A stretch of DNA of 64,000 nt. Origin: Symbiodinium natans (lineage: Eukaryota > Sar > Dinophyceae > Suessiales > Symbiodiniaceae). The DNA is taken from contig CAJNDS010002795.1 in NCBI GenBank assembly GCA_905221605.1, positions 85,001 to 149,000 of the forward strand. Reading direction: 5' to 3'. Positions 11,845-21,252 of this stretch are shown here, in pieces. Below the pieces are notes generated by a model. It had not been told where the DNA came from. It saw only the letters and a program-made list of their open reading frames with translations, and made no database searches. Position numbers and translations under genes: made by a program. How positions within the stretch are numbered: the stretch's first letter is position 1; every line of letters starts with the position of its first letter.

Positions 11845-12288
11845 GTGTTAGGGTGTTAGGGTGTTAGGCTGCTAGGGTGTTAGGGTGTTAGGGTGTTAGG
11901 GTTCAGGGTTTAGGGTTAGCTGCTGAGCTCATCAGAAGGCAACTAGGGGTTCAGGGGTTCGAGACCCTCAAACCCCTGTGGTGAAGCCTGCGGTGAGCCA
12001 GCAACAAGGGCTTGGGGCTTGAAACCCCTGATCCTGAGCCTTAAGCCCCCAAATCCCTTGTGTAGCTCAAAATCCGTGGGCCCTTCCTTGAACCCTAAAC
12101 CCTAAACGCGAAACCCGAAGCCCTAAACCCGAAACCGCAGCCGTGGGGGGATCTTCCCCTGCCTCGGGAGGCTGCACGCAGGGGGAGCGCATCGAAGACC
12201 GGCAAGCGCTCGAGAATCTCCGGAAAGTCTTCGGTTTTATTCAGGGTTCGGGGTTTAGGGTTTAGGGTTTAGGGTTTAGGGTTACGAA
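11845..12288 (+). repeat. GGGTGTTA octamer array and short TTTAGGG tracts
   Basis: About seven GGGTGTTA-type octamers at 11845-11900, passing into GGGTTTA. A short C tract lies at 12088-12140 and a G tract at 12246-12288. Confidence 0.9.
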
Positions 12289-12321
12289 GGAAAGGGTGGG
12301 GAATCTTCGGTTGAATTCGTG

Positions 12322-12346
12322 GGGGGGGGGGGGGGGGGGGGGAGGG
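12322..12346 (+). repeat. Poly-G run of about 23 bases
   Basis: One of more than fifteen G or C homopolymers of ten or more bases in the window; others are near 2699, 11046, 16096, 36617, 41842, 42307, 42819, 48531, 52350, 59669 and 63625. Confidence 0.9.
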
Positions 12347-12516
12347 AGGGCTGAGATCTTTGGGATGTTTGGGGAGAGGGTTTAGGGCAGGTTCAAAGGT
12401 TAGAGACAGAGGTTTGCCGCCTGGAGGGTCCAGAGTGTTGGGGTTCGGACGCTTACGGGCACCAAACCCATGGGCTTGGTAATTGGCTTCTTGTGTCCGG
12501 GGCTGCGGGTCTGTAG

Positions 12517-12930
12517 TTTCGGGTTTAGGGTTTAGGGTTTAGGGTTTAAGGTGTAGGGTGTAGGGTGTAGGGTGTAGGGTGTAGGGTGTAGGGTGTAGGG
12601 TGTAGGGTGTAGGGTGTAGGGTTTAGGGTTTAGGGTTTAGGGTTTAGGGTTTAGGGTTTAGGGTTTAGGGTTTAGGGTTTAGGGTTTAGGGTTTAGGGCA
12701 GGGCTTCGAGCTGGTTCAGCGATCGAAGCTTCTTGGGGATCCCCCTTTTGCTCCCCCTCGGAGTGCTCCAAAGACCCCATGCAAAAAAAAAAAAAAAAAA
12801 CGGGGCTCGAAGGGTCCCACCCCTAAACCCTAAGCCCTAAGCCCTAAACCCTAAACCCTAAACCCTAAACCCTAAACCCTAAGCCCTAAACCCTAAACCC
12901 TAAAACCCTAACACCTAAACCCCACACCCT
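12517..12930. repeat. Telomere-like array with homogenised GGGTGTA block, then CCCTAAA array
   Basis: TTTAGGG units, then about ten consecutive GGGTGTA units (12550-12620), then twelve TTTAGGG units to 12697. After 125 bp that include an 18-base poly-A (12782-12800), a CCCTAAA array runs from 12824 to 12930. Confidence 0.95.
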
Positions 12931-13370
12931 TCGCGCCAGCCTTGGCGAGAAGCCACTCCTGCTCCGGCTCAGCAGTTGAGATCCCCAGGTTTCAGCTTCT
13001 TCTAGCAGAGGACGCTCAGAATGCGACTGATACGGTTACTGGGAGGGTTTCGGGTTTAGGGTTTAGGGCAACTACCAAGGGGTAGAAGGGAACACATAGC
13101 AGATTGCCTTGCATTGATGAGTTGACTACCCTAAACTCCACAAACTCTCTGAACCCCTCATACCTGGGAGCCCCTACACCCTAAACCCTGAACCTGAAAC
13201 GCCCTCAGCATGTACAGCTCGCACGACCCGAGGCTCACAGCTCGGGTACGGCCAAGGGCCTCTAGCGATGAGGACTGTTAGAGTTAGAATGGTCATACGA
13301 CGATGGTCGCAGGCCAAATATTTAACTCAGCTTCATAGCCTGAACGATCTCTTAGCGGGCGGGGGCGTAA

Positions 13371-13465
13371 CAAGGGTTCCCTTTCTGCGGTTGGTTACTT
13401 TACAAGACTTTATGAGGGAACCTTGAACCAAACAACATCACAAAAGGGTACCGTTGGGCTACCAA
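13371..13465. mobile_element. Partial copy of the GGTTGCCCA foldback family
   Basis: Contains GGTTGGTTACTTTACAAG, GAGGGAACCTTGAACC and GGGTACCGTTGGGCTACC in the order of the family. The left terminus is degraded. Confidence 0.5.
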
Positions 13466-13779
13466 AACCCATTCTACCAGGAGCATTCCTGGCTTCGGGT
13501 TTAGGGAAGATGGCTCGGACCCGAAAAAATTGCGGACGAAAGTGTTGGCAGGCAATGTAAACGACATGTTCCTCAACCCTGACAAATCCGGACCCTTACA
13601 CCCTACACTCTTAACTCTCGCATGCCACACCCTCTGAGCTCCCTTGCCCCCTTGCACCCACAGACGTATCAACCCTTCTACCCCTCTTCCTTTAAGCCCT
13701 CCTGGAATTGAAGTACAATTCTCAGGTCTAAGAAGACTTGCCTCGAAACCACAGAAGTATATGGAGAAACAACCTCCCT

Positions 13780-13900
13780 AGACCCCTAGACCCCTAGGCC
13801 CCCTAAACCCTAAGCCCTAAACCCTAAACCCTAAGCCCTAAACCCTAAACCCTAAACCCTAAACCCTAAACCCTAAACCCTAAACCCTCAACCCTAAACT
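13780..13900 (-). repeat. Telomere-like array CCCTAAA
   Basis: Twelve to fourteen units with CCCTAAG and CCCCTAGA variants at the left edge. Confidence 0.95.
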
Positions 13901-15272
13901 GAGTGAGCCCGGGGCTGTCGAGCAGGGCGAACGCACCGAAGCCGGCAGGCGAGGTAGCTCCGGAGCCAGAAGCCCTCCGGCGGGCGACGGAGCTCCAGTC
14001 CCGCAGGCAACTGCGGGCTGCGCGGTGGACCCGACAGGTCGCTGGCGAGAAACCCGTCAGGTCGCCCCTAGAATGAGATACCTTCCTCTTTTTGGGAGGT
14101 CTCCCGGACCTCTCCCAGAGGAGCCTCGCCTCCGCCCGTCGTCGTGTTTCCTGGACCAGAGGCTCCCAGACCCGGTTCAGGCAGAAGGCGGCCCTCAACA
14201 AGTACGAGGCCCTGCCTGGAGGCCCCTGCCTGGGACCCTGCTGCCTGGGAGGCCCATCAGGCCGCTTTTTTAAGTGGCGGGGCCAGGCAGCCAGGCAGGG
14301 CCCTCCCAGAAACGTCTGGCAGCTGCCTGGAGGCCCTTGCCTGGAACGGTACTGCCTGGGAGCCGCTGCCTGGGACCCCCCTGTTTGGGAGGCCTCTGCC
14401 CCTGCCTGTCAGGCCGCCAAGGCGATGATGGGATGCCCAAGAGGCGCCTGGGGGGCCTGTCTGAAAGGCTGAGACGCTGCCCAGCCCTGCCTGGCAGCTG
14501 CCTTCGGAGGCCCCTTCCTGGGGGCCCCGGAAACCTTTTGCTGAAGCTTTCAAACAAGGGATCCAGATCCCCAACCAGGACGCAGCATCACCAAGGCGAA
14601 GCCCCAAGCCCAAACCTTCGGTTTTTAAGAAGACTCACTGGGAGGCCCCCTGCCTGGGAGGCCCCCTGCCTAGCACTGTTAGTTCCTGGGAGTGGGAGGA
14701 TCTGCTGCTTGCCGACCTTTTGCCCGAACCTGAAGGATCCCCAAGCAGGACGCAGCATCACCAAGCACAAATGCAGCAGCCAGCCCCAAGCCCAAACCTT
14801 CGGGTTTTTGAGAAAGACTCACTGGGAGGCCCCCCGCCTGGGAGGCCCCTTGCCTGACAACCATTAGAAAAGACAAAAATAACAAAAGTTGCAGCATCAG
14901 CATGGCGAAATCCCAAACCTCTAATTTCACTCCCTTCCAAGCAAGTTTTCCAAATCCCCGCCCAGCACGCAGCATCGCCGAGGGCGAAGGCGGCAGCCAA
15001 CCCCAAGCCCAAACCTCTGACTTTTGGCTCTCCCAGCTAGACATCTCCCTTGCAATGCCTAGGGGCTACGAACTTCAGGGTAGTTGATCTGCATCGATGC
15101 CGAGCTTCAACCCAATAGACAAGAGAAAAATAACAAAAGCACGATCAGAGTTCAAAAGAACCCTAAACCCGTAGAGGTTAAGGCGAGGGTGGAGCGCCAG
15201 CGGGGGTGGGCTTATGCAAATCGGGGCGCGCGCCTGGGTGCTTTCAGCACCAGCGCGCCCACTCATTGAGAC
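13901..15272. repeat. GC-rich direct repeats built on CTGCCTGGGAGGCCC
   Basis: 14210-14420 has many GGAGGCCCCTGCCTGGGA-type segments. 14575-15020 has three diverged copies of a 180-230 bp unit starting GGACGCAGCATCACCAAG and followed by CCCCAAGCCCAAACCTTCGG and ACTCACTGGGAGGCCCCC (starts near 14578, 14748 and 14970). Multiple overlapping frames on both strands reflect the repeats. A dispersed gene-family relic is possible, but no protein domain is recognised. Confidence 0.7.
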
Positions 15273-15755
15273 ACCCTAAACCCTAAACCCCAAACCCCCC
15301 CCCCCCAAAAAAAAATGCACCTCGGCCTCGTTCTCCATGTCATGGAATCAAAGGCTGAGCCCCGCGAAGGCGGTGGAGCTTCCGGGTTAAATGCTTCGAG
15401 CTCGTGGAGCCTAGGGCTTTCGAGGGCTTCTTAGGTGAGTTTTAGGGGCGCTTCCATGGCTTGAGCTTGCCGCCTGGTTTTGTTGCGTCTTTGAGCCCGA
15501 TTTGGCAACCTTGACACTCCTATCCCTAAACCCGAAACCCTAAACCCTAAACCCCAAACCCCATGAACCCATTAAAAGGGGCCGCACTCCTAGCAGACTG
15601 GGAGGCGCCACCCCTCGGTGCGGAGAAACCACACACTGAGCCAGGCGGCAGAGAGGGGCGAGCAGATTTGTAGGTTTTCTTTTGTTTGTTTTGTTAGGGT
15701 TTAGGGTTTAGGGTCTAGGGTTTAGGGTTTCGGGTTTCGGGTTTAGGGTTTTGCT
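15273..15755. repeat. Short telomere-like tracts with poly-C/poly-A junction
   Basis: C orientation 15273-15297, ending in poly-C then poly-A (to 15315). C orientation 15525-15563 and G orientation 15694-15755 (with GGGTTTC). In between is unique sequence. Confidence 0.85.
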
Positions 15756-16067
15756 TTTCAGTTGTATTTGTATTGCCCTTTCATAGGATTTTCATCGGGG
15801 TTTTTTTCTAGGGGCTTTATTCGTATTTGCATTTTGTTATGTTATGGGTTTTCAGAAGGCTTTAATCGGGGTCATTCCAGGGTATATTGTATGGCTTCAA
15901 TAGGGGTTCTTATAATGGTTTAGATTGGGTTTATAGGGGAATTAGGGTTCAGAGGGTTCATGTAGGGCGCAGGGATATCTAGGGTTTAGGGGGTCTTGTT
16001 TTACATGGGTTACCGGTGTTCGGAGGTTTAGGGAGGTGAGGACAGGAGGTCTAGTGTTTGTATCTCT

Positions 16068-16113
16068 TTTTTTTCTTTTTTTTTTTTTTTTTTTTGGGGG
16101 GGGGGGGGGGGGG
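16068..16113 (+). repeat. Poly-T followed by poly-G
   Basis: About 27 T (with one C) followed directly by 18 G. A similar T-to-G junction occurs at 51749-51771. Confidence 0.9.
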
Positions 16114-16534
16114 TGGTTGGCTAAGGATCTTTGGGGTATTTGTTTAGTCTCCAGGGTTTAGGGTTTAGGGCTTGGGGTTAAGGGGCTATTGAAGCTATTG
16201 AAGCTATTTGGGGCTCCGTGTGTTCACTCGAGCGGGATGGTTGGGCTGGGGGATTTTGAGGGGTTCCAGGCAGCTGATGGGACCGCAGGGGCCCCTAGTT
16301 AAGACCGATGGGGCATTTCGGTCTTGGGTTTAGGGTTTCGGGCTCGGAACCCTTCAGGATCTAGGGTTCAGGGTGTAGGGGTTAGGTTTTCGGGCTCAGG
16401 GAAACCCAAAAAACCCTGAACCCTGAAGCTTACTTCATTCCACACCCGAATCCAAAACGGCCCTGGAACGCCTAACCCTGAAGCTTCACCCACAATGAAA
16501 CTCTGAACCCTCAACGCGAAAGAAGCGCTCTAGA

Positions 16535-16693
16535 CCCTAAACCCTAGACCCTAAGCCCTAAACCTCCATGTCAACCCCTCAATCCTGGACCCTCCCCCTC
16601 TAAAATCCCAAACGCACCCTAGGCTTGCTATGAAGCCCCAAACCCTAAACCCTAAACCCTAAACCCTAAACCCTAAATCCTAAACCCTAAACC
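16535..16693 (-). repeat. Telomere-like arrays CCCTAAA
   Basis: A short tract with CCCTAGA/CCCTAAG at 16535-16566 and a cleaner tract at 16635-16693. Confidence 0.9.
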
Positions 16694-16728
16694 GGCCACC
16701 TTTGAGCTTAGCAGCCCAGTAGCCTTAC

Positions 16729-16797
16729 TATGATTAGGGTACCCTCTTTGGGGGTTGGTTGCTTTTTGTAAGGGAACCTAGAACCCCCAAAGAGGTC
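16729..16797. mobile_element. Partial foldback repeat, GGTTGCCCA family core
   Basis: GGGTACCCTCTTTGGGGG then GGTTGCTTTTTGTAAGGGAACC then CCCCCAAAGAG: inverted halves around the family core. Confidence 0.5.
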
Positions 16798-16811
16798 GAA
16801 GAAGGGCTTAG

Positions 16812-16925
16812 ATCCCAGAGACTCCAAAACCCCTCAATTTAAGGAATATACCTTAAATCGTATTAGGGTTCCTATTCTAATTTAGGGTACATTCCGTATT
16901 TAAGGGGTTTTGGAGTCTCTGGGAT
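16812..16925. mobile_element. Foldback element, 114 bp, 23-bp perfect inverted ends
   Basis: The left arm (16812-16834), starting ATCCCAGAGACTCC, and the right arm (16903-16925) are perfect reverse complements. The symmetry continues imperfectly inward (GGAATATACC against GGTACATTCC), so the whole element folds into one long hairpin. No coding capacity; MITE-like. Confidence 0.75.
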
Positions 16926-17015
16926 GTAAGGTCAAGTCTAGGTACATAACTGAGCTAAGCCTACTCGCCTTGGCCCGAAGGCCTAAACTCCAAAACGCCT
17001 TACCCCCTGGTTCTT

Positions 17016-17097
17016 CGTAGGGCCTTATATATTACCCTTTAAGGGATAATGTAGGGTACCTCATTCCCTCATTCCCTACTAAGAACCAGCCAAAAAA
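17016..17097. mobile_element. Small foldback with GGTTCTTCGTAGGG ends
   Basis: GGTTCTTCGTAGGG at the left and CCCTACTAAGAACC at the right are near-perfect inverted repeats. The same terminus occurs at 45960-45975 (CCCTACGAAGAACC). Confidence 0.6.
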
Positions 17098-17169
17098 TCT
17101 CTTAGGCTTCAAAGTCCAATGACGTATTTGGGGCTCAAACTTTCAGAGCGCCGCCCAACCATAAACTCT

Positions 17170-17535
17170 AAAGCCCCAAGCCTTGTAGCCCTAGGCCCTA
17201 AACCCTGAACTCCCCAAACCCTCAAGCCCTAACTGCCCTCAACCCTAAGGCCCCACACCCGAAAGACTCCTATGCCGGAAGCCCTAAACCCCTCAATCCC
17301 TCAGCCCCTCAACCCCGAAACCCTCAACCCTCAACCCTAAACCCCTAGACCCTAAATCAACCCTAGACCCTAAATCAACCCTAACCCCTAAACCCCTAAA
17401 CCCCTAAACCCCTAAACCCCTAAACCCCTAAACCCCTCAACCCCTCAACCCCTCAACCCCCCTAAACCCCTAAACCCCTAAACCCCTCAACCCCTAAACC
17501 CCGAAACCCCTAAACCCTAAACCCCTAAACCCTTG
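17170..17535 (-). repeat. Telomere-like array with CCCCTAAA octamers
   Basis: Degenerate CCCTCAA/CCCTAAA units pass into a block of at least 15 octamers ACCCCTAA (17376-17530), a one-base-longer version of the heptamer. Confidence 0.95.
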
Positions 17536-17640
17536 GGCCACCTCTCGGGCGATGATCCGGATCTCCCCCTCGGACAGGTGGTCTTGGAGCTGCCTCCGCG
17601 AGGTGAGCTGTGCGTGGCCGCCTTCGAAGGCCTGCCCTGG

Positions 17641-17790
17641 TTAGGGGTTTAGGGTTTAGGGTTTAGGGTTTGGGGTTTAGGGTTTAGGGTTTAGGGTTTA
17701 GGGTTTAGGGTTTGGGGTTTGGGGTTTAGGGTTTAGGGTTTAGAACCCCAACACTCTAAACCCTCAACCCTAAACCCTGAAACCCTACTT
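17641..17790. repeat. Telomere-like arrays, G then C (head-to-head)
   Basis: TTTAGGG/TTTGGGG array 17641-17746 followed within about 10 bp by CCCTAAA/CCCTCAA units to 17790. Confidence 0.9.
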
Positions 17791-17924
17791 CTCAGACCTT
17801 CAATGCATCCATGGAGCCACGACAAACGGTAGACCCTAAAGCCTCCACCCTAAGCCTTACCTTCGGGTTTTGGGGCAAGATTGGGAGTTTTGGGGCTTAG
17901 GGGAAAAGATCTAGGGTTCGGGGT

Positions 17925-18172
17925 TTGGGAGCTTGGGAGCTTGGGAGGAGTTTGGGGGTTCGGGGTTTGGGAGTTTGGGAGGTTGGGAGGTTGGGAGGTT
18001 GGGAGGTTGGGAGGTTGGGAGGTTGGGAGGTTGGGAGTTTGGGAGTTTGGGAGGTTGGGAGGTTGGGAGTTTGGGAGGTTGGGAGGTTGGGAGGTTGGGA
18101 GGTCGGGAGGTTGGGGGGTTTTGGGGTCTTTGGGGTTTGGGGGGCTGGGGGGGCTGGGGGTTTAGGGAAGGG
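17925..18172 (+). repeat. GGGAGGTT octamer minisatellite
   Basis: About 20 units of GGGAGGTT with GGGAGTTT variants (17957-18118), bordered on both sides by GGGGTTTGGGG. Translations in three frames give Gly/Trp-rich peptides of 83-99 residues that are artefacts of the repeat. Confidence 0.95.
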
Positions 18173-18231
18173 TTAGACCTCGACTCCCAAGTTCTTTCTG
18201 TACGCTTTGGTCCTTTGAGGCTGCAGGCATG

Positions 18232-18303
18232 ATGGGTTTAGGGTTTGGGGTTTAGGGTTTAGGGTTCGGGGTTTGGGGTTTGGGGTTTGGGGTTTGGGGT
18301 CGG
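18232..18303 (+). repeat. Telomere-like array, TTTGGGG variant
   Basis: GGGTTTA passing into five GGGGTTT units. Confidence 0.9.
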
Positions 18304-18607
18304 TGGGGTTACGCTTCAAGCCCCAACCCCCAAAACCACCCCCCAACCCTAGGCCGGACCAGAACCTCAAGGGCACAGGCCTGCAATATCAAAAAAATCT
18401 GCTAGGGAATTTAGGATCCAGAGTTTCCAGCCCGAGAGGTTTAGGGCTGTAGTTCTTGGCTCTATGCCTTTCAGGGTGCTTCCGACTTGACGGACGGCAC
18501 CCCAAGAATTCAAAGCTCCTGGGGGCAGGGGACGAGGTGAGGGCCTCAAGGGTTCCCCAAAAAAGCTGAACGCCCTGGGCCATAAGCCCTCAAAGCGGGT
18601 GGTAAGA

Positions 18608-18817
18608 GTGTTTTTTTTTTTGTTGCGGGTGCTTTTTTGCTGTGGGTGCGGGGGCGCGTTTTTTTTTTTGTTTGCGTGTGCGGGGGCGCGTTTTTTTTTG
18701 CGCGGGTGCGTGGGCGCGTTTTTTTTTTGCTGCGGGTGGGGGGCGCGTTTTTTTTGGTTGCGGGTGCCGTGGGGGCGCGTTTTTTTTTTTGCTGCGGGTG
18801 CGGAGCGTTTTTGCTGT
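18608..18817 (+). repeat. Minisatellite: T-run plus GCTGCGGGTGCGGGGGCGCG
   Basis: About six units of roughly 30-38 bp, each a run of 8-11 T followed by a GCTGCGGGTG-type GC-rich segment. Frames across it read as Phe runs and Cys-Gly-rich peptides and are not genes. The same unit recurs at 20310-20760. Confidence 0.9.
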
Positions 18818-18819
18818 TT

Positions 18820-19690
18820 TCTCTATGTTTTACTATGAAAACCTCTATTTTCTCTAACTTTCAACAGGGAAACCTCTTTCTTCTCTATATTTGAATAGGA
18901 AAACCTCTTTCTTCTCTACATTTGAATATGAAAACCTCTATTTTCTCTACATTTAGCATGAAAATCTATGGTTTGTCTAATTTCTCTATACTTCAATTCA
19001 AAAACCTCTATTTCTCTCTATTTTATAACTAAAACCTGTATTTCTCTATTTTTGTCTATATCGTCATACTTTTCCTCTATATTTAATGAAGAAGACATGA
19101 GAGAGGAATACATGAGAAACTTATTCTCTGTGTTATCTCAATATGTAACTTGCAATTAAAAGTGTTTTTGTTCGTCTTGTCCTATTTCAATAGGAAGCCC
19201 ATTATTTTCTCTGTCTCTCAATAGGCAAACCTCCATTGTCTTAACATTTGAACATGAAAACCTCTATTCTCTAGATTTAATATGAAAACACTTAGTATTT
19301 TCGCTATATTTTTCGTATGGAAGCCTCTATTTTCCTCTATGTTGTCATAGGAAACATCTAATTTCTCTATATTGTATAGCGAAAATCTCTATTGTTCTAT
19401 GGTTTATTATTTTGTCAGTGTTTTCAGACTTCTTCTCTTTATTTCACGAGGAAGACATGAGAGAGGAATACACGAAAAGCTAATTCTCTTTTTTGTCATA
19501 AGAGTACATGCATTATCTTTATCTGTGACTCGTAGACAACAAGTGTTTTTGTTCATGTCTCATAACACAAGCTCTATTTTCTCGATTCTTTACTAAGAAG
19601 ACGTTTATATCTCTGTTTTTAAACGGAAAACTCAACTTCCACTGTAAGGTCTGAATTTTCGTAGGAAAGCAAGCATATATTCCCTCTTTT
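18820..19690 (+). repeat. AT-rich degenerate tandem repeat (about 31 bp) with higher-order copies
   Basis: Motif GAAAACCTCTATTTTCTCTA recurs with about 31-bp spacing near 18836, 18868, 18898, 18929 and 18960 and then decays. A longer segment beginning AGACATGAGAGAGGAATACA is present twice, near 19092 and 19455, each followed by a segment with AGTGTTTTTGTTC, giving a higher-order spacing of about 365 bp. The base composition is strikingly AT- and CT-rich compared with the rest of the window. No credible coding frame. Confidence 0.8.
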
Positions 19691-20235
19691 TTCAGGGGGT
19701 TGGGGGCTGCGCAGACCGCCGCATTTAAAAACACAATGCTCGCATCATGGGTTTGGAAGGGATTCGTAAGCTTTGAAGCAGGCTTGCCGGCCAAAAAAAG
19801 CGGGGGGGTTGGGGGGGGCGCAGCCCCCCCCATTTGCAAACACAATGCTCGCATCATCATGGGTTTGGAAGGGATTCGTATGATTGAAACAAGTTTGCCC
19901 GGCTAAAAAGCGCAGCCCCCCCCCCCCCCTTAAAGCGGGGGGGAATGCTCTCATGATGGGTTCGGAAAGGATTCATTTGCTTTGAAGCAAGCTGGCATGG
20001 CTTTAAGAAGCGGGGGGGTTGGGGGGGGCGCAGCCCCCCCCATTTGCAAACCCAATGCTGGCATGATAGGCTTGGACAGGATTCATATGGTGAGAAGCGA
20101 GCTGGCACGGTTTTAAAGAGGGGGGGGGGTCGGGCGGGGTGCAGCCCTCCCTCCACCGTTTGCCAACACAATGCTCGCATGATGGCCTTGGGAAGGATTC
20201 AGTGCTTTGAAAACGCTTGCACAGTTTAAAGGAGG
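19690..20235 (+). repeat. Satellite, about 110-bp unit, five copies
   Basis: The unit has AATGCTCGCATGATGG, then GGTTTGGAAGGGATTC, then a GAAGCAAGCTGGC-like stretch, then a GC-rich tail AAGCGGGGGGGTTGG...GCGCAGCCCCCC. AATGCT occurs near 19735, 19844, 19944, 20054 and 20170 (spacings of about 100-116 bp). The G-rich and C-rich halves of the tail can pair, so each unit carries a strong hairpin. Confidence 0.85.
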
Positions 20236-20780
20236 GGGGGCGTTGGGGACGGGGTTGGGGAGGAAATTGCAAAACAAATGACCTGGGGGGTGGGGAGGAA
20301 GGGGGGGGGGCATGTTTTTTTTTGCTGCGGGTGTGGGGGTGCGTTTTTTTTTTTGCTGCGGGTGCGGGGCGCGTTTTTTTTTTTTTTTTTTTGCTGCGGG
20401 TGCGGGGGCGGACAAGCGCCAGGTTCACTCACTCACCGGATTGGGGGGTGGGGGAGGAAGGGGGGGGGGGGGGGTGGGGGGGGGGGAGTGGGGGGGGTGG
20501 ATTTTTTTTGCTGCGGATGCAGGGGGCGGTTTTTTTTTTTTTGACCGGGTGCGGGGTGCAGACACGCGCCAGGTCAATCACTCACCTGGGGTGGGGGAAG
20601 GGGACGGGGGGGGGAGGGAGAGGGGGGGATGGGGAGGGGGGGGGAGGGGGGGGGGGGGGGGTGCGTTTTTTTTTTTGCTGCGGGGGTGGGGGGCGCGGTT
20701 TTTTTTTGCTGCGGGTGCGGGGGCCCCTTTTTTTTTTGCTGCGGGTGCGGGGGCGACACGCGCCAGGTCACTCACTCACC
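20236..20780 (+). repeat. T-run/GCTGCGGGTG minisatellite with poly-G segments and higher-order repeat
   Basis: Repeats of T8-T14 followed by GCTGCGGGTGCGGGGGCG, interleaved with very G-rich stretches of up to about 20 bases. A boundary motif GCGCCAGGTCA..CACTCACC occurs near 20416, 20566 and 20761, marking a higher-order unit of 150-195 bp. The long frames on both strands here are low-complexity translations (Phe/Gly/Cys or Lys/Pro) and are not listed as genes. Confidence 0.85.
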
Positions 20781-20871
20781 GGGGCGGCCCCCGAAAAAAG
20801 CACCCACAGCAAAAAAGCACCCACAACAAAAAAAAAAACACGGGTTCCGCTAAAAGCCCTACACCCTAAGC

Positions 20872-20935
20872 CCCAAGCCTAAACCCTAAACCCTAAACCC
20901 TAAACCCTAAACCCTAAACCCTAAACCCTAAACCT
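20872..20935 (-). repeat. Telomere-like array CCCTAAA
   Basis: Eight clean units starting about 30 bp outside the right inverted repeat of the 2.23-kb block. Confidence 0.95.
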
Positions 20936-21023
20936 GGGAGCCTGAGGCCGCTAGGCAGGTCCCCGGGTGCCTCAGCACGTCGCTGACCGAGCCGTGGTGG
21001 CAGAGCTCCATGACCTTTGGGTT

Positions 21024-21252
21024 TTTAGGGTTTCGGGTTTCGGGTTTAGGGTTTAGGGTTTGGGGTTTAGGGTTTGGGTTTTTAGAGTTTAGGGTTTGGG
21101 GTTTAGGGTTTGGGTTTTTAGGGTTTAGGGTTTGGGGTTCAGGGTTTGGGTTTTTGGGGTTGAGGGTTTGGGGTTCAGGGTTTGGGTTTGTAGGGTTTAG
21201 GGTTTGGGTTTTTAGGGTTTAGGGTTTGGGGTTTAGGGTTGAGGGTTTAGCT
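21024..21252 (+). repeat. Telomere-variant higher-order repeat, 36-bp period
   Basis: A set of five variant units (GGGTTTA, GGGTTTGG, GGTTTAGGG, TTTGGGTTTTTA) is repeated as a block about five times with a 36-bp period, so one plus-strand frame reads a 12-residue peptide motif, FLGFRVWGLGFG. This is block amplification of a mutated telomere-like array, not a gene. Confidence 0.85.

Larger units (their letters stand above)
18608..20841. mobile_element. 2.23-kb block bounded by 42-bp inverted repeats; possible foldback element
   Basis: The left end (18608-18649) reads GTG, eleven T, GTTGCGGGTGC, six T, GCTGTGGGTGC. The right end (20800-20841) is its reverse complement with one mismatch (41/42), including the same 11-base homopolymer. 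Inside, in order: a T-run/GCTGCGGGTG minisatellite, an AT-rich 31-bp repeat region, a ~110-bp satellite, and a second minisatellite with a higher-order repeat. Telomere-like repeats, common on both sides, are absent inside. No transposase-like frame and no clear target-site duplication were found, so it is either non-autonomous or a rearranged satellite block with inverted ends. Confidence 0.5.

Noticed and set aside
14092-14867. Multiple overlapping frames of 80-197 codons at 14.0-15.0 kb
   Set aside because: Open in several frames at once because of GC-rich direct repeats; no domain recognised.
17881-18232. Three overlapping Gly/Trp-rich frames
   Set aside because: Direct translations of the GGGAGGTT minisatellite in all three frames.
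20217-20882. 221- and 185-codon Phe/Gly-rich frames
   Set aside because: Translation of T-run/GC-rich minisatellite and poly-G; low complexity.
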